In this document: piece by piece, positions 32,422 to 40,906 of the stretch
Layout of the letters: each line of letters opens with the position of its first letter
Position numbering within the stretch: the stretch's first letter is position 1
Origin: Alkalihalobacillus sp. CinArs1
GTDB taxonomy: Bacteria; Bacillota; Bacilli; Bacillales; Guptibacillaceae
Assembly: GCF_947387515.1 (NCBI RefSeq)
Contig: NZ_CANDOB010000002.1
Coordinates: 806,001-870,000, forward strand
DNA length: 64,000 nucleotides
Direction of reading: 5' to 3'
Made by a program: the position numbers and the translations under genes
The notes under the pieces: generated by a model
What the model saw: the letters and a program-made list of their open reading frames with translations, nothing else
Databases searched by the model: none
Told to the model about the DNA's origin: nothing

Positions 32422-33834
32422 ATGTCAAAACAACAAATCGGTGTAATCGGTCTTGCCGTAATGGGAAAGAACCTTGCCATGAATATCGAAAGTCGCGGTT
32501 ATTCTGTTTCTGTCTATAACCGTTCAGAAGGTAAAACAAAAGAAATGATGAGTGAAGTTGAAGGACGTAACTTCCAAGATACATATAGCATTGAAGAATT
32601 CGTTCAATCACTAGAAAAACCAAGAAGAATCTTGCTGATGGTCAAAGCAGGCGGACCAACAGACGGAACGATCGAACAGCTTATTCCTCATCTTGATAAA
32701 GATGACATCATCATCGACGGAGGAAATGCATTCTTCAAGGATACGCAAGCTCGCTCTGAGCAATTGAAGGAAAAAGGCATCCGTTTCATCGGAGCAGGTG
32801 TTTCAGGTGGAGAAGAGGGGGCGCTTAACGGCCCATCGATCATGCCTGGTGGACAGCCTGATGCTTTCCGCGAAGTTGAAAATATCTTTACAGATATCGC
32901 TGCAAAAGTAGACGGCGAAGCGTGTACAACGTATATCGGTCCAGACGGAGCGGGTCACTATGTGAAGATGGTGCATAATGGCATCGAGTATGGTGATATG
33001 CAGTTGATCTGTGAAGCTTACTATATGATGAAGCACGTGCTAGGACTATCAACTGATGAGCTTCATGAAGTGTTCAAAGAGTGGAATGAAGGCGAACTCG
33101 ATAGCTACCTGATCGAGATCACTGCTGACATCTTCACAAAGAAAGATCCTGAAACAGGCAAAGCGCTTGTGGATGTAATCCTTGATACTGCTGGTCAAAA
33201 AGGAACTGGTAAATGGACGAGTCAAAGTGCGCTTGACCTAGGTGTGCCTCTATCGATTATCACAGAATCTGTATTCTCCCGCTTTATTTCTGCAATGAAA
33301 GACGAGCGCGTGAAAGCAAGTAAGATTCTGAGTGGCCCAGATGTAAAACCATTTGATGGCGATAAGAAAGAGTTGATCGAAAAGATCCGTAAAGCCCTTT
33401 ACCTAAGCAAAATCTGTTCGTATGCACAAGGTTTTGCTCAAATGCGATCTGCTTCAGATGAGTACGATTGGAACCTCGACTACGGCAGCATCGCTATGAT
33501 CTTCCGTGGTGGTTGCATCATCCGTGCAGGCTTCCTACAAAACATCAAAGAAGCTTATGACCGTGAAGCTGGCTTAACGAACCTACTACTAGATCCTTAC
33601 TTCAAAGAGATCGTTGAATCGTACCAGAGCGCTGCACGTGACGTTGTATCACTTGCTGTACAGCGTGGGATCCCAGTTCCTGGTCTATCTAGTGCACTTG
33701 CTTACTACGATAGCTACCGTAGCGAAACATTGCCAGCGAACTTACTACAAGCACAGCGCGACTACTTCGGTGCTCATACGTATCAGCGTATCGACAAAGA
33801 AGGCGTCTTCCACACAGAGTGGCTTGAAGATTAA
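32422..33834 (+). CDS. gndA: 6-phosphogluconate dehydrogenase (NADP-dependent, decarboxylating)
   Basis: A 470-residue enzyme converting 6-phosphogluconate to ribulose 5-phosphate with CO2 and NADPH. Coenzyme motif [12 protein letters not shown] with NRSE... after the second strand (NADP preference), substrate motif [19 protein letters not shown], the catalytic Lys/Asn in [20 protein letters not shown], and the C-terminal helical domain are intact. Length matches GndA of B. subtilis. It is monocistronic, with GGAGGG before the ATG and a strong terminator after. Together with rpiA and zwf it makes a partial pentose phosphate neighbourhood. Confidence 0.97.
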   Translation: MSKQQIGVIGLAVMGKNLAMNIESRGYSVSVYNRSEGKTKEMMSEVEGRNFQDTYSIEEFVQSLEKPRRILLMVKAGGPTDGTIEQLIPHLDKDDIIIDGGNAFFKDTQARSEQLKEKGIRFIGAGVSGGEEGALNGPSIMPGGQPDAFREVENIFTDIAAKVDGEACTTYIGPDGAGHYVKMVHNGIEYGDMQLICEAYYMMKHVLGLSTDELHEVFKEWNEGELDSYLIEITADIFTKKDPETGKALVDVILDTAGQKGTGKWTSQSALDLGVPLSIITESVFSRFISAMKDERVKASKILSGPDVKPFDGDKKELIEKIRKALYLSKICSYAQGFAQMRSASDEYDWNLDYGSIAMIFRGGCIIRAGFLQNIKEAYDREAGLTNLLLDPYFKEIVESYQSAARDVVSLAVQRGIPVPGLSSALAYYDSYRSETLPANLLQAQRDYFGAHTYQRIDKEGVFHTEWLED

Positions 33835-33847
33835 TCGTAATCGAAAT

Positions 33848-33884
33848 AACACGCTTGACCTACTAAGGTCAGGCGTGTTTTTTT
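33848..33884 (+). terminator. Terminator after gndA
   Basis: A 13-bp stem AACACGCTTGACC / GGTCAGGCGTGTT (one mismatch) followed by T residues. Confidence 0.92.
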
Positions 33885-33902
33885 ATGTTCTGAAAAAGAG
33901 GG

Positions 33903-33963
33903 TTGAAAAAAGACACGGGTGTCGTTATAATGAGAGTAACAAAAAAGACACTAGTGTCTTTTT
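33903..33963 (+). promoter_or_regulatory. MFS/TetR operon promoter with twin GACAC-GTGTC operators
   Basis: TTGAAA (33903-33908) and TATAAT (33926-33931) are separated by 17 bases. GACACGGGTGTC (33912-33923) occupies the spacer and GACACTAGTGTC (33947-33958) lies just after the start site, flanked by A5 and T5 to form a 22-bp perfect palindrome. The arrangement suits strong repression by the TetR protein encoded as the second gene. Confidence 0.8.
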
Positions 33964-33977
33964 GAGGAGGCGTTCGT

Positions 33978-35246
33978 ATGGAAGGATCACTACTACGTAA
34001 CAAAGGGTACATTACGCTTATGGTTGCACAGCTCATCTCAAGCATCGGCGACTGGTTAAGTATCGTTGCCATCATCACAATGGTTGGATTAAAGTGGAAC
34101 GCATCACCGATTGAAGTATCGCTTATCATCCTTTGTCTTGCTGTGCCAATGGCGTTGTTTGGACCGTTTGCTGGTACATTTGCTGATCGATTCAACCGAA
34201 AAACATTGATGGTGGTTTCGGATCTCGTTAGAGCAGGCCTCGTCATCATGCTGATCTTTGCTACAACGATTTGGATGGTTTACATTTGTTTATTTGGTAT
34301 CGGTTTGTTTGCTGCACTCTTCATCCCTGCAAAAAATGGAAAGTTAAAAGAACTAGTTCCTGATCATCAAATGAAGAGTGCGATGTCGATTACATCGATG
34401 ATCGATTCTGGAACGAAAGTGCTTGGACCACTACTCAGTGGATTGCTCGTAACAGCATTTGGTTCTACACCTGTATTCGTCATCGATTCAGCAACTTTTA
34501 TCTTATCCGCAATCCTTCTCATCACGTTGCCTGCTAGCGCATTGGCTGAACCTTTAGAAAGTGAAAAGAGTAAGAGCTCATCGTTTAGAAAGGATTTTGT
34601 AGAAGGTGTGAATTTCATGAAAGGGAATCAGTTCTTGTTAGTCGGCCTTTCAATTCTCACGATCAGCCTCCTTATTTTGCAACTATCGGATTCACAAATC
34701 ATCGTCTTGATCAGAGAGTTAACCAACGCATCTCCTGACTTGTTCGGTATCATTGTGACAGGTTCTGGTCTCGGAATGTTTTTCTCCGGTTGGATCCTCT
34801 CAAAAAAGACAGACTATAAACCGATTCTCCTCATGCTGTTTGGTGTTTTTGGAATGGGCGTAAGCTTTGGTTTATTAGCAGTCTTTACTGGTATGGACCT
34901 CGCACACTCAATTTTATGGGGACCTGGTCTTGGACTCGTAGCCGGTTTCTCGGCTGGGATCGTATTTATTCCTTTCCAAGCTGCTGTTCAAACGGATACA
35001 CCGGTACACATAACGGGAAGAGTATTTGGGGTGATCAATAGCGCAACAACAACAGCTACGATTATCGGTCCATTATTAGGCGGAATTCTCGTAACGGTAT
35101 TCGGGGTGATCCCAATGTTTATCACAACAGCATCATTACTTGTTATCATGTCATTAGTAGGACTGCTGTTTAGATCAAAAATAGAACGGAGTGAGAACGA
35201 TGTCTCCAAAGGTGAGCAAGGAGCACAAGGAGCAGCGTCGAGCTGA
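33978..35246 (+). CDS. MFS transporter, macrolide-efflux-like
   Basis: A 422-residue carrier with 12 hydrophobic segments. The loop 2-3 motif FGPFAGTFADRFNRKTLMVVSDLVRAG is the MFS signature (GxLaDRxdRkxxl-type). The sequence looks like the MefA/YfmO-type drug exporters rather than sugar symporters. The substrate is unknown. Its 3' end overlaps the start of a tetR gene by 47 bases, and twin operators sit in its promoter, which is the usual plan for a drug-inducible pump and its repressor. Confidence 0.9.
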   Translation: MEGSLLRNKGYITLMVAQLISSIGDWLSIVAIITMVGLKWNASPIEVSLIILCLAVPMALFGPFAGTFADRFNRKTLMVVSDLVRAGLVIMLIFATTIWMVYICLFGIGLFAALFIPAKNGKLKELVPDHQMKSAMSITSMIDSGTKVLGPLLSGLLVTAFGSTPVFVIDSATFILSAILLITLPASALAEPLESEKSKSSSFRKDFVEGVNFMKGNQFLLVGLSILTISLLILQLSDSQIIVLIRELTNASPDLFGIIVTGSGLGMFFSGWILSKKTDYKPILLMLFGVFGMGVSFGLLAVFTGMDLAHSILWGPGLGLVAGFSAGIVFIPFQAAVQTDTPVHITGRVFGVINSATTTATIIGPLLGGILVTVFGVIPMFITTASLLVIMSLVGLLFRSKIERSENDVSKGEQGAQGAASS

Positions 35247-35817
35247 GTTGTTAGAGGCGGCTAAAACTGTTTTCATAGAACGTGGCTATGAGCGTGCAAC
35301 GATGAAACACATCATGGAAGAAGCGAATGTAAGCAGAGGGGGTCTCTATCAGTACTTCTCTAGTAAAGAGGATGTGTATGAGGCAATTCTAAAAGAAGGC
35401 CTAGAAACGGCTATGGAGGACACTGAGGAAGTTCTTAAGAAAGAGGAGCTCACTCATTGGGCACTTCTTATGAAACGGTTATTCGGAGAAGAGCAAGAGC
35501 TAGATGAGATGGATCCGATGGCACCATCGAATCTTGAATTCTTCATCACGGGTCGTAACGATGAACGACGAAGGAAGTATGGAAAAGAGCGCTACTTTTA
35601 TGGGTTAAGCATTTATCATGACGTGATTAAGAAAGGACAGGAGAGTGGTGAGTTCAGCTCGAAGTTCGACAGTGAGATGATCGCGCGGTCAATCATTTCA
35701 TTCGTTGATGGACTTGCGCTCGATTACGCGATCCTAGATCGAGAAGATATCAAGCTAAAAGAGCAGTCGATCATGTTCATCGAGTATTTAAAGATGGCGC
35801 TTGAGGTAAAAGAATAA
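35200..35817 (+). CDS. TetR family transcriptional repressor
   Basis: A 205-residue regulator with an N-terminal HTH (RRAELLEAAKTVFIERGYERATMKHIMEEANVSRGGLYQYFSSKEDVYEAIL, about residues 10-60) and an all-helical ligand domain that does not share obvious similarity with named members. ATG at 35200 fits the GGAGTGAG site; GTG 35191 is inside that site. It overlaps the MFS gene, so the two are translationally linked. It most likely binds the GACAC-GTGTC operators upstream of the pair and is released by the pump's substrate. Confidence 0.9.
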   Translation: MSPKVSKEHKEQRRAELLEAAKTVFIERGYERATMKHIMEEANVSRGGLYQYFSSKEDVYEAILKEGLETAMEDTEEVLKKEELTHWALLMKRLFGEEQELDEMDPMAPSNLEFFITGRNDERRRKYGKERYFYGLSIYHDVIKKGQESGEFSSKFDSEMIARSIISFVDGLALDYAILDREDIKLKEQSIMFIEYLKMALEVKE

Positions 35818-35846
35818 GCCGGGGAAGTATCCCCGGCTTTTTATTA
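35816..35846 (+). terminator. Terminator after tetR
   Basis: A 10-bp stem AAGCCGGGGA/TCCCCGGCTT and T-rich tail; the convergent cyclase gene ends here too. Confidence 0.9.
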
Positions 35847-36467
35847 TGCTTCTTTTAAGCCTTCGAACAATAGCACACGTGCTGGTGATGCATCCGTGCC
35901 TTGAAGTTTCAGTGGTGCTGCGACCATGAAATACTGACCAGCATCGACATCTTTCAGGCGAAGACCTTCCATGATGATGATATCTTTCTCAAAGAGGGAA
36001 CGGTGCGTTGGGTGATCCGGCTGGCTTCTTTCGATTCCAAGCCCATCGACACCTACACCTTTAATACCGCATTCTGCAAGGTGACGCGCTGCATCTTCAC
36101 CTACGAATACAAACTCGAAGTTAAATTCTTCTTCAAACGAGTTCTGTGACTTGAATAGAATGAAATCATCTTTTTGAATATCTTCAGACTCGATATCAGA
36201 TTTTGTGATTGCCCCTTTAACGTTTGTAACGTCGATCACCTTTACCGTACCGACGAGGTCTTCTTGATTGATCGTTTCAAACGTTGCACCATCGTTCATC
36301 ATGTGAAGAGGAGCATCAACGTGTGTACCAGTATGAACGTCAAGTGAAAGGCGAGATTCCGTAACATGACCATTCGTCTTCGTTTCGATTTCTGGCTGCT
36401 TTTCTTCTTTGTTCTTATAAACTGCCATTCCTTTAAAAATTGGTGCGCTTACATCATACATTTTCAT
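35844..36467 (-). CDS. Cyclase family protein (kynurenine formamidase-like)
   Basis: A 207-residue metal-dependent hydrolase of the cyclase/KynB fold. The zinc motif HTGTHVDAPLHM (HxGTHxDxPxH) is intact near residues 46-57, and the late motif LSERSQPDHPTHRSLFEKDIIIMEGLRLKDVDAGQYFMVAAPLKLQGTDASPARVLLFE-type ending is the family consensus. Related enzymes hydrolyse N-formylkynurenine or isatin, or cyclise polyketides. No kynurenine pathway gene is adjacent, so the substrate is open. ATG 36467 is chosen for AAAGGAAG and because homology begins there. Confidence 0.88.
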   Translation of the reverse strand: MKMYDVSAPIFKGMAVYKNKEEKQPEIETKTNGHVTESRLSLDVHTGTHVDAPLHMMNDGATFETINQEDLVGTVKVIDVTNVKGAITKSDIESEDIQKDDFILFKSQNSFEEEFNFEFVFVGEDAARHLAECGIKGVGVDGLGIERSQPDHPTHRSLFEKDIIIMEGLRLKDVDAGQYFMVAAPLKLQGTDASPARVLLFEGLKEA

Positions 36468-36504
36468 CGCATTGCACTTCCTTTCATAGTAGTGAATATG
36501 AGAA

Positions 36505-36537
36505 AGAAAAAGATACGCTGTGCACGTATCTTTTTCT
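36505..36537. terminator. Hairpin between zwf and cyclase gene
   Basis: A 13-bp stem AGAAAAAGATACG/CGTATCTTTTTCT with a 7-base loop. It would end zwf transcription on the minus strand just before the cyclase gene. Confidence 0.8.
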
Positions 36538-36541
36538 ATTC

Positions 36542-38038
36542 TTATTTGTTTTCTGGTAACGGCCACCAGTGGAAGCCGTCTTTTTCAAGCAAGTCATCAG
36601 ATGCCTGTGGCCCCATCAATCCTGAAGCGTAGTTAGGGAAGGTAGGCTCCTTCTCATTTGCCCAAGCGATCGAGATCGGGTCGATGAACTTCCAAGAAAG
36701 CGCTACTTCATCCCAGCGAGTAAAGTTTGTTGCATCTCCTCGCATCACATCGTGTAGCAGGCGCTCGTATGCTTCAGGAGAGTTGATGTAGTTCTCCTGT
36801 TTGTTGTTAAAGTTTAATTGAATTGGCGTCGTTTTACGCATATCTCCTGTGTCTTTCGCATTCAAGTGAAGAGTCATGCCTTCTTCAGGTTGAATGTGAA
36901 TCACAAGAAGATTTGGACCGAGCTTTCCGCTCTGTTCCTTGTAGAGGTTCATCGGCATATCTTTGAACTCGATGACGATTTTAGTAGATTTACTCGTCAT
37001 ACGTTTACCAGTTCTGATATAGAACGGTACGCCAGCCCAGCGGAAGTTATCGATCATCAGTTTCGCGCCAACAAATGTTTCTGTATTCGATGCTTCATCG
37101 ACGTTTTCTTCTTCACGGTAGCCTTGTAAATGGGTACCGTTCACTTCACCAGCATCGTACTGACCGCGAACGAAGTATTTGCTAACCTCTTCAGGTATAA
37201 CGGCTCTAAGAGCACGTAAAACTTTTACTTTCTCACTACGAATTTCTTCTGTCGATAAACTAGCTGGTGGCTCCATAGCGAGCAAGGACACCATCTGAAG
37301 CATATGGTTTTGCACCATGTCTCGTAAGGCACCTGATTTTTCGTAATAGCCGCCTCTGTTTTCAACGCCAACCGTTTCGCTAGAGGTGATCTGGATATTT
37401 GATATGTAACGATTGTTCCAAAGCGGTTCGAACAGTGCGTTCGCAAAACGAATCGCTTCGATGTTTTGTACCATTTCTTTTCCTAGATAATGGTCGATAC
37501 GATAGATTTCATCCTCTGAGAACACTTGGCGAATTTCATCGTTAAGCTTTTGAGCAGAGGAGAAGTTATGACCGAATGGCTTTTCGATCACAAGACGATT
37601 CCAGCCATCGCCTTCGATCAATCCTTCAGCATCAAGGTTAAGTGCAATCGTTCCGAAGAACTCTGGCGCCATAGCCATGTAGAAAATACGGTTTCCTGGA
37701 ATATTGAATTCTGTATCAAGCGATTCAGTCAACGCTTTTAAATCTTGATACGATTCACTTTTTGTCACATCGAACGGTTGATAGAAAAAGTGATCGCTGA
37801 ATTGTTTATGCTTATCATCCTTGTCCATGCATGCCGTATCGATCACTGCATCATGTACACGAGAACGAAATTCTTCATTTGAAAGCTTTCTGCGAGCTAC
37901 ACCAACAACAGCAAAATCTTCTTCAAGTTCACCTTTGCAATATAAGTTATACAACGAAGGGAAAAGTTTACGTTTTGCTAGATCTCCCGTAGCTCCAAAT
38001 ATGACGATAACAGAAGCCTTTTTGGATGGTTGATTCAT
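36542..38038 (-). CDS. zwf: Glucose-6-phosphate 1-dehydrogenase
   Basis: A 498-residue enzyme for the first oxidative step of the pentose phosphate pathway, making 6-phosphoglucono-lactone and NADPH. The coenzyme motif GATGDLAKRKLFPSLYNL (with Arg for NADP) is at residues 14-30, the catalytic RIDHYLGKEMVQN (His) near 185, and RTGKRM later. Full length compared with B. subtilis Zwf. ATG at 38038 is taken because homology starts there; the upstream ATG at 38059 is weaker. It is separated from the cyclase gene by a hairpin and is divergent from a lipoprotein gene. Confidence 0.97.
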   Translation of the reverse strand: MNQPSKKASVIVIFGATGDLAKRKLFPSLYNLYCKGELEEDFAVVGVARRKLSNEEFRSRVHDAVIDTACMDKDDKHKQFSDHFFYQPFDVTKSESYQDLKALTESLDTEFNIPGNRIFYMAMAPEFFGTIALNLDAEGLIEGDGWNRLVIEKPFGHNFSSAQKLNDEIRQVFSEDEIYRIDHYLGKEMVQNIEAIRFANALFEPLWNNRYISNIQITSSETVGVENRGGYYEKSGALRDMVQNHMLQMVSLLAMEPPASLSTEEIRSEKVKVLRALRAVIPEEVSKYFVRGQYDAGEVNGTHLQGYREEENVDEASNTETFVGAKLMIDNFRWAGVPFYIRTGKRMTSKSTKIVIEFKDMPMNLYKEQSGKLGPNLLVIHIQPEEGMTLHLNAKDTGDMRKTTPIQLNFNNKQENYINSPEAYERLLHDVMRGDATNFTRWDEVALSWKFIDPISIAWANEKEPTFPNYASGLMGPQASDDLLEKDGFHWWPLPENK

Positions 38039-38416
38039 CTTTCTGACCTCACTTTTCATTATTGCTGTTCCAGAGGGAACGGATTCAAACGGAACAGTGC
38101 GACATTTGTATCGTTAATCACGAAACAGACACTACAATTTGATTCGAATGATTAGTGCGACGATCCCATAACTTATGAGTTATCGGGTTCCCAAGTAAAA
38201 ATTTTATAGCTTTTTCCTACTAAAATCAAATTGTGAGATTGAGGATTACTCTCTAGTTACCCGTTTGAACCTATTATCATAGAGATGTAAGCGATGACAG
38301 AACGAATAAAATTTATTTGGAAAATTCCCGTCTTTTAGACGATATGAATGATTGTGGGCTCGAACGGCGAATATAGTTAACAACGAATCAGCTTAACAAA
38401 AGGGGGATGATTGACG
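38039..38416. other. Divergent intergenic region zwf / lipoprotein
   Basis: This 378-base AT-rich stretch has no supported gene. The only structure I see is an imperfect inverted repeat at 38165-38187 (ATAACT/AGTTAT within CCC...GGG), which could be an operator or part of the zwf leader. No convincing promoter pair was found by eye. Confidence 0.4.
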
Positions 38417-39007
38417 ATGCGTAAAGGAGTCATCTGTTTGTTCCTTGCAGTATTATTGGTAGGCTGTACGAACGGACACGTTGAGGAAAAGCCTGTGGAA
38501 GCAGAGAAACCTGTTAGTGTGATGGAGCGGTCGTACAACGTCCTTTCCGCAATAAAGAACGAAGAAATGGAGGCACTTTCGAACGTCGTTCATCCGACGA
38601 AAGGATTGCTGTTCTCACCTTATACGACGATCGACAAGAAGAGAGCACAAGTCTTCATGAAAGGCCAGGTCGAAAAGCTCTTGGAGTTTGAAAAACAGTT
38701 TGAGTGGGGTGTGAGTGCTGGGAAAGGAGATCCGATTCGGTTGACCCCACGTGAGTATTTTGATCAATATGTATATGATGTTGAATTTCTAGAAACAGAT
38801 TTTGTAACACAAGACGGGATGTACAAACAGACAAACAGTGTCGAGAACATCCATGAAGCATTCCCGGAAAGTACGTATGTGGAATATTTTGTTCCTGGAT
38901 CTGAAGAGTATGAAGGGATGGACTGGAAAAGTCTCAAACTCGTTTTTAGCGATTATGAAGGTGAGCCGCACTTAGTCGCGATCGTTCACGATCAATGGAC
39001 GCCGTAA
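38417..39007 (+). CDS. Putative lipoprotein of unknown function
   Basis: A 196-residue secreted lipoprotein: the signal MRKGVICLFLAVLLVGC has a lipobox LVGC with lipidated Cys17. A Glu/Lys/Pro linker follows, then an alpha/beta domain (about 35-196) with the pattern AIKNEEMEALSNVVHPTKGLLFSPY, which resembles the small SnoaL/NTF2-like extracellular domains of Bacillus lipoproteins. The function is unknown. ATG 38417 suits the AGGGGGATGA site and signal peptide. It is monocistronic and divergent from zwf. Confidence 0.72.
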   Translation: MRKGVICLFLAVLLVGCTNGHVEEKPVEAEKPVSVMERSYNVLSAIKNEEMEALSNVVHPTKGLLFSPYTTIDKKRAQVFMKGQVEKLLEFEKQFEWGVSAGKGDPIRLTPREYFDQYVYDVEFLETDFVTQDGMYKQTNSVENIHEAFPESTYVEYFVPGSEEYEGMDWKSLKLVFSDYEGEPHLVAIVHDQWTP

Positions 39008-39129
39008 TGTGAACAAAACGTGAATGGAGAGGAAAATATCTTTCTACAGTTGACTGCAAGTAGTTGCTCAATAAGGTAAACTTTCTTATCCTTAGTATGT
39101 ACATCTCAGTGATAAGGAGTAGAATCCCA

Positions 39130-39660
39130 ATGAATGAAGTAAAACAACGTAACTATACACCATGGATCGTAGGGCTATCGATCGCTGTCAACGTGCTCGT
39201 TGTCGTTCTGTTTTTACTACCAGAATACAACGGTGAAGTAGGATTTGATATTACGATCCTTCCATTATTAAACGCGATTTTAAATAGCTTCACGTTTGTG
39301 TTTTTACTAGCTGCCCTGATTTTTATTTTACAGAAAAACGTGAAAGTGCATCGACGCTTTATCTTTGCAGCCTTTACGACGACGGCATTATTTTTACTAT
39401 CCTATGTGACGTATCACGGTTTATCTGAATCGACTTCGTTCGGTGGAGAAGGAATCATCCGTTCGATCTATTTCTTCATTCTGATCAGTCATATCATTCT
39501 TGCTGCAGCGATCGTGCCGCTGGCGCTGATCACCGTAGCGCGTGGTTTGAACATGCAAGTCGAGAAACATCGTAAGATCGCACGGTGGACCATGCCGATC
39601 TGGCTGTATGTCAGCCTGACTGGTGTGATCGTGTATTTGATGATCTCTCCGTATTATTAA
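39130..39660 (+). CDS. DUF420 membrane protein (YozB/CtaM-like)
   Basis: A 176-residue protein with four to five membrane helices. The signature LLNAILNSFTFVFLLAALIFILQKNVKVHRRFIFAAF carries a His after helix 2 and a second His in SYVTYHGLSE, with HIILAAAIVPLAL and EKHRKIARWTMPIWLYVSLTGVIVYLM later. In Staphylococcus CtaM of this family is needed for maturation of haem-A-containing cytochrome aa3 oxidase. The His residues agree with a haem-related role, which is inferred here. ATG 39130 follows AAGGAG; an upstream in-frame TTG/ATG (39064) adds a poorly fitting N terminus. Confidence 0.88.
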   Translation: MNEVKQRNYTPWIVGLSIAVNVLVVVLFLLPEYNGEVGFDITILPLLNAILNSFTFVFLLAALIFILQKNVKVHRRFIFAAFTTTALFLLSYVTYHGLSESTSFGGEGIIRSIYFFILISHIILAAAIVPLALITVARGLNMQVEKHRKIARWTMPIWLYVSLTGVIVYLMISPYY

Positions 39661-39687
39661 AAAGCGCTGACTCGAGCGCTTTTTTTG
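39661..39687 (+). terminator. Terminator after DUF420 gene
   Basis: An 8-bp stem AAAGCGCT/AGCGCTTT, loop gactcg, and seven T. Confidence 0.85.
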
Positions 39688-39713
39688 TTTGGGAGAGGGT
39701 GGTCGAGGCGGTT

Positions 39714-39824
39714 TCGCCGATAAAAGTGGAATATCGCTGATAAGTATGTGATTTTCGCTGATATATTTGAAAAATCGCCGATATAATGAATTTTTCGCTG
39801 ATATCCAGTTGCATTTCGCTGATA
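39714..39824. repeat. Phased repeat array A: six copies of TCGCYGATA every 20-21 bp
   Basis: Copies of TCGC(T/C)GATA start at 39714, 39734, 39755, 39775, 39795 and 39816. The intervals are 20, 21, 20, 20 and 21 bases, about two turns of B-DNA. The constant 9-11 bases alternate with 10-11 unrelated bases. There are no Cas genes and the units are far too short for a CRISPR. Confidence 0.85.
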
Positions 39825-39864
39825 TCTGCTAATCCGCATTTCCAATACATCGCCTCAGCGCAAC

Positions 39865-39960
39865 TTATTGTCCAAACCGCACACGTTATTAGCTAAATTC
39901 AAGATTTATTAGCTAAAATCGCTTTTTATTGTCCAAACTTCAAATTTTATTGGCGGAAAC
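39865..39960. repeat. Phased repeat array B: five copies of TTATT(G/A)xCyAAA every 20-21 bp
   Basis: Copies of TTATTGTCCAAAC or TTATTAGCTAAA (last copy TTATTGGCGGAAAC) start at 39865, 39886, 39906, 39926 and 39947, spaced 21, 20, 20 and 21 bases. The period equals that of array A, although the core is different. The array ends about 120 bases before deoD. Confidence 0.82.
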
Positions 39961-40082
39961 TACCCAAAATCCGCATACCATTCTGTAAAATATGGAAACG
40001 TAACAAAAGGCGATTCATACTGGATTGTCTTGTCATCTTATGCTACTTTTGATAGTGAATGAAACTCAAGGAGGAAACACAA

Positions 40083-40790
40083 ATGAGCGTACATATTGGA
40101 GCAAAACAAGGCGATATCGCTGAAACGATTTTACTACCAGGAGATCCACTTAGAGCAAAATTCATCGCAGAGACGTTTCTTGACGATGTGGTTTGTTTTA
40201 ATGAAGTAAGAGGAATGCTCGGGTTTACGGGTACATACAAAGGCGAACGAGTTTCTGTAATGGGAACAGGAATGGGTGTACCGTCAATCTCGATTTACGT
40301 AAACGAATTGATCCAGAGCTATGGCGTTAAAAATCTTATCCGTGTTGGGACTTGCGGTGCGTTGAAGAAGGAAGTAAACGTGAGAGACGTCATCCTAGCG
40401 ATGAGTGCAACGACTGATTCTGGCGTGAACCGTCTTCAGTTCGACGGCATGGACTTTGCACCGACTGCAGATTTCAACCTACTGAAGAATGCGTATGACG
40501 CTGCAGCAGAAAAAGAAATGAGCGTACATGTTGGGAATGTGTTCACGAGTGATTCGTTCTATCGTGACAACCCAGAGATCTTCCAGAAGTTATCTGATTA
40601 TCAAGTGCTAGGTGTAGAGATGGAAACTTCTGCTCTTTACACGATCGCAGCGAAATACGGCGTGAACGCACTTACTGTATTGACGGTAAGCGACCATATC
40701 GTGACAGGAGAAGAAACAACTTCTGAAGAACGTCAAACGACGTTCAAAGATATGATGGTCATTGCGCTTGAAGCATCGTTAAAAAAATAA
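40083..40790 (+). CDS. deoD: Purine-nucleoside phosphorylase DeoD
   Basis: A 235-residue hexameric phosphorylase that splits purine (deoxy)nucleosides with phosphate for salvage. The start [30 protein letters not shown] (phosphate site), [34 protein letters not shown], and EMETSALY with the catalytic Asp in [13 protein letters not shown] are all typical of DeoD. ATG 40083 follows AAGGAGG; ATG 40059 is upstream of that site. It stands alone, downstream of the phased repeats, and complements the nucleobase permeases at 28-31 kb. Confidence 0.97.
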   Translation: MSVHIGAKQGDIAETILLPGDPLRAKFIAETFLDDVVCFNEVRGMLGFTGTYKGERVSVMGTGMGVPSISIYVNELIQSYGVKNLIRVGTCGALKKEVNVRDVILAMSATTDSGVNRLQFDGMDFAPTADFNLLKNAYDAAAEKEMSVHVGNVFTSDSFYRDNPEIFQKLSDYQVLGVEMETSALYTIAAKYGVNALTVLTVSDHIVTGEETTSEERQTTFKDMMVIALEASLKK

Positions 40791-40798
40791 TACATCGT

Positions 40799-40830
40799 AA
40801 GAGGCTGTCCAAACGACAGCCTCTTTTTTT
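40799..40830 (+). terminator. Terminator after deoD
   Basis: An 11-bp stem AAGAGGCTGTC/GACAGCCTCTT followed by T residues. Confidence 0.92.
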
Positions 40831-40849
40831 ATGGCTCACAACGTCCAAC

Positions 40850-40878
40850 GCATATTCTTATTGTTTAGCGTCATGCTA
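40850..40878 (+). promoter_or_regulatory. SigG-type promoter of the gerA-like operon
   Basis: GCATA (40850-40854) and CATGCTA (40872-40878) with a 17-base spacer match the forespore SigG consensus (GHATR, CATnnTA). Germinant receptor operons of Bacillus are expressed from SigG promoters, so the fit is functional as well as formal. Confidence 0.65.
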
Positions 40879-40906
40879 AGAAGAGCTAACAGTTGGAGGA
40901 TTCGTT

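Noticed and set aside
39611-39850. Minus-strand open frame rich in YQR/ISAK repeats
   Set aside because: It is only the phased TCGCYGATA array read in one frame; no ribosome site or conserved domain supports it.
39714-39960. CRISPR array
   Set aside because: Repeat cores of 9-13 bp and spacers of about 10 bp are far below CRISPR dimensions, and there are no cas genes.
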